A stretch of 64,000 bases of DNA from assembly GCA_025667525.1 (NCBI GenBank), contig CM046876.1, positions 568,413,469-568,477,468 on the forward strand, in the 5' to 3' direction. This DNA comes from Glebionis coronaria. Its lineage: Eukaryota; Streptophyta; Magnoliopsida; Asterales; Asteraceae. The first letter of the stretch is position 1; the number at the start of each line of letters is the position of its first letter. The position numbers and the translations under genes were made by a program. The notes beneath the pieces are model-generated. The model saw nothing but the letters and a program-made list of their open reading frames with translations. It made no database searches and was not told the origin of the DNA. This document shows positions 11,922 to 23,000 of this stretch, in pieces.

Positions 11922-12308
11922 TTAACGAACTGATGGGGGAATGAGTTTAATTAACGGCATATGAAAACATATCCTCCAAGCATATTGAAGCAAGTTACTA
12001 ACTCTTTGTTCTCTGACTTCAATGGGTAAAAGATCACCTATCTCCTTTTCCGCATCTAATACAGACTACTCCACAGGCGTATTGATGTTTCCCATGCTTG
12101 CATCTATCTAAAGTTTAAGTTCCTTCAACCCACGATCTAAAGGTACTTCATGCACCAAGGGAGTCTGCATTTGTTGATATGCTTCTTGCATGTTTTCGTG
12201 TAACTGTCCTAAGCTTGAGTCGGTCCTTGAAAACTGCATATTCACATACAGATAAGTTTGTAAAAAATGCCAGACTCCACTTTTTGAGGAAGAATCGAAA
12301 GAAGACAA
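11922..12308 (-). pseudogene. Unrecognised pseudogene exon with two in-frame TAG stops
   Basis: One minus-strand frame runs 129 codons from ATG 12308 to TAA 11922, broken only by two TAG codons (near 12110 and 12068). The sense parts look like real protein: HENMQEAYQQMQTPLVHEV upstream and EIGDLLPIEVREQRVSNLLQ downstream. Two stops in a frame that otherwise keeps its phase and composition indicate a decayed coding exon. I do not recognise the family. Confidence 0.45.
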
Positions 12309-14787
12309 GTTTATTTTCTTGACAGACGGTTAATTCAGTTTGATTGCGGTAAACTTTAAGAGATTAGTGGTCTTCTTAGAAGGTTAAAAGCAGGTGGTCA
12401 TCACGCATTAATTTTCACTCAAATGACGAAAATGATTGATGTTCTAGAAGCTTTCATAAACATACAGTATATGGTTACACTTACATGCGGTTAGACGGGT
12501 CGACTCAGCCAGAAGAAAGACAAACATTAATGCAGCGGTTCAACACAAACCCAAAATATTTTCTTTTTATTCTATCGACTCAAAATGACTGAAAAGGTAG
12601 ACCAAAAAATGGGCAGATTAAGTAACAAACTAACGGGTCAAAAACACGAAAATTTGCATATGTTCAAACGGGAAGACTCAAACCATAATCTAACAATGAC
12701 AACTCATATTCTGAATAAAATAACTTTAGCATAATTGTTGCAGAGATAGCATTGATTAGCTACTTACAACTTCGACCCTCGTCTAACACCTCTACAATCT
12801 GACCAAAGGTGACACATGGAAGACAACATGCTATGAAACCTGCATAACCATTTCGATAATACCATCATTGTTCAATCACAGAGCCCAGATTGTTGACAGC
12901 TTGTTGATTTATAGTGCTACTTAAATTCTTGAAATATATCACTGAACCGACACATACTTGAGGGGAAAACACTCCAATCTAAGCATCATTTGATGATTGT
13001 GGTTCTAGTAGGATTACGAATTTAATATACTTGATGAGTACGTGCATAAACAAATGATAATTTTCTACTCACATGATCATCTTGTTTGCTTTGTAAGCTG
13101 GCTTTAGTTTCTTGAGTTATTGGATACATTATACTCCGGGCTAGCTTGTCAAATGCCTTAAATGACCTGCAGAAAAATTCAGTTTTAACATTCTTATAGT
13201 AGTAGATACATGAACTGCATGACTAAGTTTACAATCATTTATTTAGTCGGTGTATGGAATTATATGAATTCGGACTACAAATTAATGTTGTTGCTTATAA
13301 GCAAACTTTTTGCGGATTACAAATCAATGTTGTTGCTTTTAAGCTTATCAAGCATGCTTATGCAATTAAATAAGCCATAAGCCTAATCAATACTCCCATA
13401 AAGTTTATCTATGTCTATAATATAGGTGGACGATAACATGCAGAGAAGTAAAGAAAGAAGTAATATAGATTCAATACCTCTTGAACAGAATATCATTATC
13501 CTTTAACACCACATCACCTGAAAATAAGACATAATCACTGAAAAACCGTTTCATGGTATGGGTATCAACAACAACCAAAATCTTTAATCAATAATGTGGT
13601 CGGTAATTTGCTTTGTTAAACACCACCAAAACCAAAGCTGTATGGAAACCCCTAATTTCATAACGGTGATCATATGTATGTTTTGGAAGCAACTATTGCC
13701 TCTTTTAAAGAAGTTTTTTTAATCACTTTAAACCCGGATGTCAAAACTATTATCACATCCTAAATATCGCCTTTTGTTCATAAATCACCCTAAACCTCAT
13801 CAGATCATATGCCAATTTTTTTAGCCGCCTACTATATATCCAATAAAAATTACACTGGTAAAAGTGTTTATAGAATAGCCAGCCACCGCCGATTTTGGGT
13901 AGTACAATAAATTTTAATTAAGGTGATTTTGTGTACTACAATATATTTGTAGGCAGAATTTTGTGTGTCACGTAGATTGAGCTACCAAGGTATTTTTCAT
14001 AGATACCAGGTTTCAATAATTAGATCCTTCTATGCATTTAACGCTAGTACTAACCATCTTAAATTAACAATAAAAAACGCTAAAGATTTACAGAAAACTT
14101 ACTTCAAAGAATTCAAAATTCCTAAATCATTATGCTCAATTTTGAAGGCCCTTAACTTCAGACATAAAAGCCTGCACAAATAAAGGTCAGTAAGAACTTA
14201 CACAAAAATAATTATTTCCTTAAACAGTCGATCTTACATACCACAATTATTGGGAAAAAAACCATTCTCATCATCATCCTGAAGTAAAAAATGAGACAAA
14301 ACTCATGTTAAAAGAAGCACAATAAAAAAACAAAATCAAACGAAACACAAAAAGCACCTAAAATACGTGTTCATCTAAATCAATTGAAACTCTAATAGAA
14401 TAAAAAGATATATTAAAAAAACTTACACGAATCTCTTCTTTTTTTTAACTTGAATCCAGATCTAAGAAAGAGAGATAACATGAGATCAAATGAGATCGGA
14501 TTGGTTTTTTGGTTTCTTGTGTGTGTGGCTGAGTTGAGAGATGTATTATTTGAGAGAGTGAGAGAGAAGAAGACAAGAGGGATGAAATATACGGTGAGAT
14601 TTTGTTGTGGGGGAGTTGAAGGTATGGGCGTGCCTATTTTGAACGGCTCCCATTTATCTTCTCTCACAGTCTTTATTATTTTATTACCCCAATTTTGGGT
14701 TTTGTCTAATGAATAAAGGGGGTAATTTATAAGTGATTTTCCTATGTTTTTTATGCCAGAAGATGTGTTGAAATAACCACCATCAAA

Positions 14788-14975
14788 TAGCCTAGTGTTA
14801 AGGTATTTGATTCTAAAAAATAGGTTAAGAGTTTCAACCTCACTATATGTGTACATTTACAAGTGGTCACGGAGATTTACTTACGACAACTCCAGACTAT
14901 CTGAAAGAATAGTCGCTTTGAGATTATTCGACTCGCAATGTCGAATAAAAACCCATATATACCTAAAAAAAATTG
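14788..14975 (+). mobile_element. tRNA-derived SINE
   Basis: A box A-like TAGCCTAGTGTTAAGG at 14788 and a box B-like GAGTTTCAACCTC at 14829-14841 lie about 40 nt apart, as in tRNA-derived SINEs. A non-tRNA body follows and ends in an A-rich run (CCTAAAAAAAATTG) near 14970. It lies about 500 bp upstream of the WRKY start codon. I found no clear target duplication. Confidence 0.5.
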
Positions 14976-15169
14976 TTAAATTTATTTATTGGTGATGAAC
15001 AAAGAGTGATGCTAAAAGCACTTACAATCAAAATATTATTTAGATCTTTCTTTGAAGTACTAGTAGTTTGTCAATGTGTAGGATAGAGAACATTAAAAAT
15101 GAATTGTGTAACATAGATATAGTTAAGGGTGTTGAAGTGAAAACTCCCACATAAAAACAAACAATAAAA

Positions 15170-15175
15170 TTGACC
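15170..15175 (+). promoter_or_regulatory. W-box TTGACC upstream of the WRKY gene
   Basis: TTGACC, the core WRKY-binding site TTGAC(C/T), about 320 bp before the WRKY start codon. With the inverted copy at 15350-15355 it would allow auto- or cross-regulation by WRKY factors. The binding itself is inference. Confidence 0.45.
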
Positions 15176-15349
15176 ATGGTAGTCGGTTAGCTAATGCTAC
15201 AAGTTACCCCCCATTTCATTTCTCATTCATTCTCATCTATTCCATTCTTTCTTCTATCTATCTGTGAGTCATAGTCAGAGTCTGCATTTCATTAAATACA
15301 CCCACCGGCCACTGTCTGTCGTCCGTACCATCCTTCACCTTCTACTCCC

Positions 15350-15355
15350 GGTCAA
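15350..15355 (-). promoter_or_regulatory. Second W-box (inverted) upstream of the WRKY gene
   Basis: GGTCAA on plus is TTGACC on minus, about 140 bp before the WRKY start codon. A pyrimidine-rich stretch (15355-15425) follows, as is common in plant 5' leaders. Confidence 0.45.
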
Positions 15356-15494
15356 CCTTTCTCTCCAAGCCTCCTTCCCTTCACATCTTAAACCAACAAC
15401 CCTCTTCTTCATTTTTCTCACAAAAACACATACATAGTACTTACTAAAGATCTTTGTTACATGCACAAAGGTTGTTCTTGTTCTTGTTATAAAA

Positions 15495-17322
15495 ATGGAC
15501 AAAGAGTCAATGATGATGATGATGGTCAAAATGGAGAACAACCCATTTCTTCAAATGGATCAAGAACCATTTTTTTCATCAATGTTGCCACTTACTGAAG
15601 TTGACCCTTCTTCTTCATTAGGGTTTATGGATTTACTAGGTTTCCAAGACTACTACTCTACTACTAGTACTACTACTCCTTCTTTAGTCTTTAATGATCA
15701 TGAGCATCAAGTACTCCCACCACCAGTGGTGTCATCATCAGAGCATGTGCATCATGATATGAAGCAAGATGATGATGATAATGGTCAGAAGGAGGATGAT
15801 GAAGTAGAAGTAGAAGAAGAAGAAGAATCATCAGTGGTGTTAAGTGGTCAGCAGCAGCAGCCTTTATCACCAAATTCGTCTTGCATATCTTCACCTGCTC
15901 ATCAACTACTTCACAAGCCTAACAAACAGTAAGCTTTACTGTTTTTTTTTTTTTTAATTTCTAAAATTTCTTCTAACCTAAATATAATCTGTATTTATTA
16001 TAGAAATTATGAAAAAAAAATCAGTTCTTTTATACTCTATTGTTTCTTAATTTCTAATCTTTTTTCTAGTGTTTTATATACACTTCAAAGGTGAAGAATG
16101 TTTCACAAATTTATCTTCTTTAGTAATATGATCACCTTTTGTACATGACTTCTAAATATTTGTATAAGATACATGGTTTTATATACTCATATATAATCCT
16201 ACTATACTATAGGAAATGTTTATGCAATTATTCCTAGCAAGCAAAAGAGGGTTTACTAAAGATTTGAGTTCCATAGATTGTGGATGGTTATTATCTATTG
16301 GTTTTTAAGAAAAAACTTAATTGGTAGCTAAAACATATTTTTGAAACACCTAGAATTGATATGAGGTGACTAAATAAAAGCATGAATGGATTATGGATGC
16401 ATGTGTGTTTATATGATCAATAGGTGCATGAAAGCAAAGAAAACAATGAGTGGAAATGAGACAAAGACAACAAAGAAGAAGAAAGAGAAAGAAGCAAGAT
16501 TTGCATTCATGACCAGGACTGAGATTGATCATCTTGATGATGGCTACAGATGGCGAAAGTATGGCCAGAAAGCCGTCAAGAACAGCCATTTCCCTAGGTA
16601 ATTTCATTTTCGTTCTATTGCGTGCATGATTAGTTGGCGTGGACCTTTGATTATCCTAGTTGTATGTTAATCAAGATGTTGCCATGGACAATAATGTGGT
16701 GAAGGTATAGAGTAGGCTGTGTGTTGATGTTTGCCGATCAGAAAAAATTAAAACTCAGCGAGACTCAAAATTGTTAGGAAACATGAATGTAGTTTATTCT
16801 AAACAACCCTTGTCTAATTAAGCTATAATCAGTACGGACCTCTTTGCCGGTACTTGAACGTTTTTGTGAACAATTTCATCCGAGCTAGGAACCATTGTTT
16901 TTTTCTTTCCTACAAATTTGATTACTAAGGTTTTCTAACAGTTGCAAATTTCATTGAAGGCAATAAGTACAATATAGTATGTTGCTTGTGGAGTATTTTG
17001 GCTTGACCATGTATAGCACTTTGCCTAGTACAGATAACTAATGAGAATACTTAATTGACTTCATTGCAGGAGCTACTACAGGTGCACAAGTGCATCATGT
17101 AATGTAAAGAAGAGAGTAGAACGCTGTATGAGTGATCCCTCCTACGTTGTTACCACTTATGAAGGCCAACATACCCATCCAGTTAACAGTAATTCCGCAC
17201 CTCTAATTCCCTCCTTTAATCATATGCAAACTGCACCCGCCATCACCACCACGCCACCAGCTATGTTAAAACTAGACCAAGGAGGACTTCTACAAGATAT
17301 GATGTTTTATCAACATCACTGA
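15495..17322 (+). CDS. WRKY transcription factor, group IIc
   Basis: Sequence-specific nuclear DNA-binding protein that recognises W-boxes. Three exons (15495-15928, 16424-16597, 17070-17322) join in phase at GT..AG introns to give 286 residues. The second intron splits the Arg codon just after the WRKY motif (F-P-R), the R-type position conserved in group IIc. The N-terminal part has a Met run, an acidic stretch (about 92-111) and Ser-rich segments. A basic KKKKEKEARFAFMT lead precedes WRKYGQK (188-194). The zinc finger is C208-X4-C213-X23-H237-X-H239. Relatives by resemblance are Arabidopsis WRKY23/48/57 and act in defence and development. Residue 200 is His where most group IIc members have Pro (NSPFPR becomes NSHFPR). 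Two upstream W-boxes suggest feedback. The start is the first ATG after a long pyrimidine-rich leader. Confidence 0.93.
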
Positions 17323-20014
17323 TCCGTCCACTGTCCACACATAAAACTAAAGATGCAGTGATACATGCTTATGCATGATTAGTTCTAACTCTTTCGTTAT
17401 ATAGTATATACGCGAAAACCTTAGTTTTGGTTTAGTCGAAATTCTGTGTACATGGGAATGGTGCCATATCTTTTACCAGACCCTTTATAACTTAATTATT
17501 CATGTATTCAGTTATCTTAATTCTGTTAGCTATGTTGTTAATTATATGATATTTAGTTTTGATAATTTCCGGGTTAATTTAGTTTCTTGCGAATTTCGGA
17601 TAGCTTGCCAGTTGCCTATGATTGATCATCAACCAATTACCTTTTACTCTTTTAGTACCCGTAGCTTGTATATGAGGGTGACCACTGATCAAACACATTG
17701 AAAAATCATGAAATATTTATGTTGGCGGTATTTGAGGGTTTGTGAAATTTTAGTTAAAGTATACCAAGTTTTGGAATGAGTCGTCTCACTTTTGGTCGCG
17801 ATTATAATGAACCTTCTTGGTTACTATAACAACATTTCGCAGTTTGTAGAAGAACCAAACATAGTTGTTGCAACAAATTTTGTTTTGAAATGTTCAACAA
17901 CAGATTATTCTTTGAGAAGTAAAGTTAAACTCCGTCATTGAACTGTCTCGGTACGTCTATTCGATCTAGTAAAAACCATCGTAGTTTCAATGACATTTAA
18001 AAAAAAATCCTAGTTATGTTGGTGATTAACTAGTTTATGTCTGCCACAGCAATGCAACATACTATACAATAATGCTAACTTCTTAAAATTAATCAGCCTA
18101 ATCAAGCCGCCTAACTCCATGGTCATTATATACTCGATTCTACCCATCAAATGACAATTTTGGATGATCAGTGACATTTTTAGTGTTCTAAAAATCCAAC
18201 TTCTCATGGTCTCTGCGATTTGAAGAATGTCAAATTTCTTTGAACAAAATAGAAGTTGCTTGCAAAAAAATGATTCATACACCACCACAACTTTTAAAAG
18301 AAAAACCCTTTTGTGAGACAAGTCTTAATTAAGTTAATTTTTTGATTCTAAAGTAATGAAAACCCAGTCAAAACACAACAACAGTTGCAAATCACATTAA
18401 AGAAAGAATAGTGATTGTGCAGTAATTAAGAACTAGAAAACATAATCAGAGATCTGCTCCACAGATCCCTTGGCAGTGGTGGGGTCTGGGCCCTCAAATA
18501 TATACAACTTTTAGCAGAAGCATGATGCAAATAACATGTCATCAAAGCATTAACAAGGCACAGAGGAAGAAGACATTTATGCAAAAATATCTTTTACTTG
18601 TGATTTGGCCTATCAGATTTATTTTCCATTCAATGAATGTCCAATCACCCTCAATTTAGTCAAGTCAAATACATGTGCAAAACCAAAACATATTCTTTCT
18701 TCAACTAAATCAATGTACTAAGTCACAATTCTCATTAAACATGTTTCTAGTTTGGTCTCAAACATACTAATTTTGTATGGACAAGATTTCCTAGACTACT
18801 ATCTTTTCTTTTAGCTAATGTAGCGTCTGGTTTGAGATAAGAAAACATCAAGGGTATGGATTGGATAGTAGACAGGAATGGGTTTTCTATATGCGCACAC
18901 TTTGGTGGATTTAGGACAGTTCTAAAATTCTGAGTTTCGTTCTTAATTATGAACTCCATACCTATCAACCGATCACCATCTAAATCATGATCAAATCCAA
19001 TACGAAAACATATGTGATGCATTAGAACTCTGTATAATATTAGGCTATTAGCTCACCCAACAAAAGAGACTGTTGCTTCACAATGATACGCTAAAGGACT
19101 GGTTACAAAGGGCGGGACTAATGCCATCTCCCAGATGCTATAATAACATGATGTTGTTCATCAATCGACAGAAAAACCTGAAACAAACGCAACATGTTGA
19201 TTATAGATAATGAAGAGTGTAGGTATTAAATAAATGTAATGTTTAGTGAACGAGTTACGAGTGTAGGAATACATGTATTAATCATCTTATAAAGGTGTCA
19301 CATTGCTACTAAGAAGAGCGAACGGTGTACATATATTTAAAAATAACTGGGCAAGGTACAAGTCCCACTTTATCATTTTATCCTATATCCTAAACCATCA
19401 GTTTGAGATGAGTGAGTGTGATGCAAATGACAATTAGCTGTAGATCGATTCTATATCCTAAACCATCAGTTTGACATTTGAATATTAAACCCATATTCTA
19501 ATATGGATCATGTTACTGATTCAAAACGAATGCTACTAATACATCCGTCATAAATACTCTCTGCTACTAATACATTTTCTATTTATAAATTAAGGCCAAA
19601 AACAGCTTTTACACAAACTTAACCTCATCCTATACTAATTAACCAAATTACCATTTTAGTGAAGTATGGCTGATTTAGAACATCAAGCTTGCTAATGATA
19701 GATCCTGAAGTTAACTCCTTTTTGGTTCAACAAAAAGTTGTGAAGCAGGTTTTTATTTGTCATGTATATTAAAGTACGAGTATTAAATTTGTCTGATGAA
19801 TTCAAAAGAGGATAGTAATCATTAACTAGTGAATATTGCAGCAATTTTTTATTTGACAAGATAAACTAAATCCAAATGACCAAATCGGATAGATGCTGGC
19901 TTGCAATAAGCTTGACATCAAAACTCTATGGTAGCATAGATCTTTTGAAACAATCAAACTAACCATATCATCTCAGGTTCAGCAAGTAATGAGCTAGAGA
20001 AGCATGGTTTATCA
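17323..20014. other. Intergenic region between convergent genes
   Basis: Holds the 3' flanks of the WRKY gene and of the FCA-like gene. Short frames (for example 19022-18747 minus) lack recognisable domains. An 18-20 bp direct repeat (ATCCTAAACCATCAGTTTGA) occurs near 19387 and 19449. I see no supported gene. Confidence 0.55.
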
Positions 20015-23000
20015 TCAGGCATGCTGCCATGGAGAATTCGATTGAAAATTGCAATTTTCAAGTTGCTGCTCATAATAACTGTATTCCTCTGGTTTCTCCC
20101 ACTGACAGACAGAGTTAATACAAATAAGTACTCTTACGGGGCTTATAAAGTAATTAAAACGACAAAAAACAGATCAATTACAAAAACTGATTACCAGGCT
20201 TTCGGATGTAACACAATTATAGTAGTATGCATTGCCATCAGGACATATCTGCTCACTCCAATCACATTCAGGCAGATCTTCCATATCAGAACAATTGCTA
20301 GAAACTGACTGAGCCCTGCTTCCAGTTTGTGAAGTCTACAAGGATACAAAAAATAAACTGCTTAACGTTTTATTTCCCTTGTTTAAAGAAAACAAATGAA
20401 ATAAGTGCGGGGTAATAAGTTGCTGCATACAATCGGGGACTAACCATGTGTGAGGTTTGACCCACTGGATCATTATAGTGTGGTGCAAACCTGCAGTAAC
20501 AAAAACTTACGATATATTAATCTAACAATATACAATTTAACTCTGATTAATATAAGAAAACTTTCGTATAGAAAAGCTGCAGAAACCTGTTTTCAGCAAA
20601 TTTTGGCTTCCTAGGCATAGATAACCGGACACACAACGGACGAAAGCAACCCTATATTTAATGAAAAAAAATTTATTGTAAAATTGGCAAGACCGAAAGT
20701 AGAATTAGATAGCTACTAGCATCTAGTGAATCATAATGTAGGGCATACTTCCATCACGAAATTTCCATCCAGAGCATTAATTGCAGCAGCTGCCATAGCT
20801 CTATCCGTGAAAGTGACGAATCCCGAGCCTAAAGACAGCATTAACAATCAGAAAACATAATATAGAGTCACTGATTGATATCGATGAATATATACAATAA
20901 AACATAATAGAGTAATCAGATTTGTTGCAAATGACTAACCTCGACTCTGCTTCTGTTCATCATACATTAGGAATACATCTTCTACATATCCGTAAGTGGA
21001 AAATAGCTGAATATAAAAATAAAATATATACAAATCAAAAGCAGATAAAACAATAAAGGGTGGTCAGGGTTACATTCCTGGATATAACAGAGAGTAACAT
21101 AAGGATAGACTAGTATCAACAAAAAGATGTGTTCCTAAATGACATGTAGCACATATTAACGCGCATAAGAAAAAGTAAAAAAAATCCAATTTTATTCATT
21201 TAAATTTTTGAATGTACGATTCACATTCAACAGACAATATACCGTTAATTAATGAATCTGATAGTGACCATTGAGGTGCTCCTAGTCCTAACATGCTATA
21301 AATAATAACAATTAAATCTGTTTTTCAATCAGATATCATGATATTGCTTAGACAATCAAGCACCGTGAATGTAACTACATCGTTGATGCTAATTGCGAAG
21401 GAGCATTGAAGCATGATGCTAAAAACAGAGAATAAAACATATATTTGACCATATAAATAAGTAAAACTTCTAGTGTGGAGCATACATCTGCAATTTCCGC
21501 TTTTGATGCATGCCGGTTCATGTAATTAACAAATACTTTGTTCATTTGTGGTTGTGGTTGTGGTTCTGGTTGTGGTTGTGGCTGTTGTTGTTGTAGTAGT
21601 TGTCTTTGCTTCAGAGTGACCCATGGGGGGGGACCTGCAAAGAGAGGGTATGAAAATTAATATGTCTTAAACTTCAAGTGAATTAGGTTCTAAAACAGGT
21701 TGACAAGATGGTCAATTCAGATGTTTACAAGTATTTAAGAAAAGAAAACAAATCATTAAAATAGCTTACACGGTGGGTACACTTGTTTTTTCACTGCATA
21801 CCTAACTTCGATAGGAAGTGTTCCCTGGAACAACAGAAACAGGATTATATTAGGATTTCATAGCAACTAATCAAACCAAAGGCTTAATCCAAATCTCCAG
21901 CATGGTTGAAATTACCCCAGGAAAAGTATACTGCCGATGTAATGCTTGTATAGCTTGGTCAGCATCCTCGATATTTGCAAATTTAACAAAACAGCCCTCT
22001 GCAGATACAGATAGTGATGTCAATTCAGCCAGTCATATCCCACATTCTGATTTTCAATTGTTATAATGAGACTATTCATGCATCAAGAAGAAGAAATTCT
22101 GATTCATTACTTTTAGTTTGTACTAGCACAAGACGTAGCCATAGATTGAAAACTTTTATTTTTACGTATAATTTCTCAAAAGATCCAATAAATTGAGATA
22201 AACGGTCAGTTAATCTAGTACTTATGGCATCAATTCTACAAGTGGGCTACATAGCTTGTGGGTGAGAACAATCTAGTAATATCTAAGAGAGGAATTTATT
22301 TTGATTTGTGAAAACCAGAGACTATTTGAAAGGTGCAATTACAAGCCTACTTTACCTCGTTGTTGGAGATTTCTTAAATTCTTGAAAAGAATAACGTCGG
22401 TGATTTCTCCATAGTTACCAAATACGGAATGGATCTGATATGGACGAAAAAAAAGTTACAATGATGCAAATAAACATTCTTTAATATAACATGGTGAAAC
22501 GATGACACGTAAGAGGCTGACGACGATGGAATCAAGTTTGACTATGATAGCATTTACGTAAAGATTTTTATTTTTTTTTTTACAATTGCATGCAATCAAA
22601 GTTTAGGTATAAGAAAAGCTCATACATTGTTAAAATTAAGGATACATACCACCAAATACACAAAACTCATGAAGATGGATGTAACTGAAAGTAACAAACT
22701 GAAGCTGTGGAAACTTGCACGTTTTACGTTTATAACTTGATAAAGTATGGCAAGTGGAAACTTGATGACTAATACAAGCTGGATTGATTGTTGAATATCG
22801 CTGGTGTTTACCAAATTAAGTGGTTACGTATGAGCCTCTTAATTAGCCTCTTAGAGAGGAGAGGGTAGCTTTAATGCCTCTCCCAATTAAGAGGGATTGA
22901 GGCTTTGGGCCCACTTATCTTCCGCGCTAAGAAGAAAAGAAACACTATGATATTAGCTGTAAACAGCGTACCTCGTGCTCTGTGACTTCTGTTGGAACAC

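Larger units (their letters stand above)
9342..14480 (-). other. Putative Helitron body with gene fragments; no intact gene
   Basis: This AT-rich tract holds several exon-like pieces, all on the minus strand. They are a 5'-UTR-like CT-rich leader with a short frame (14488-14420), a GAT-repeat piece (14280-14240), a Leu/Lys-rich piece (14170-14100), the broken frame at 12308-11922 and the frame at 11157-10849. I could not join them in a consistent reading phase: the natural join of the first two pieces gives a stop. Captured gene fragments in a Helitron explain this best. A decayed resident gene is the alternative. Confidence 0.35.

Noticed and set aside
14420..14488. Possible first coding exon of a gene continuing into 14280-14100 (minus)
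   Set aside because: The natural splice join creates a stop codon and alternative donors do not give consistent phases, so I did not call a coding gene.
14413..14856. Minus-strand 147-codon frame near the SINE
   Set aside because: Its upper part is the reverse of the SINE and its lower part overlaps a 5'-UTR-like CT-rich leader. The composition is not protein-like and no domain is seen.
18747..19022. Minus-strand 91-codon frame between the two genes
   Set aside because: No recognisable domain, no splice context and ordinary intergenic composition. Not strong enough to call.
22820..22930. Small palindromic MITE in intron 2-3 region of the FCA-like gene
   Set aside because: AGCCTCTTAATT and its approximate inverse are present, but the ends and target duplication are unclear and the core is too short to be confident.
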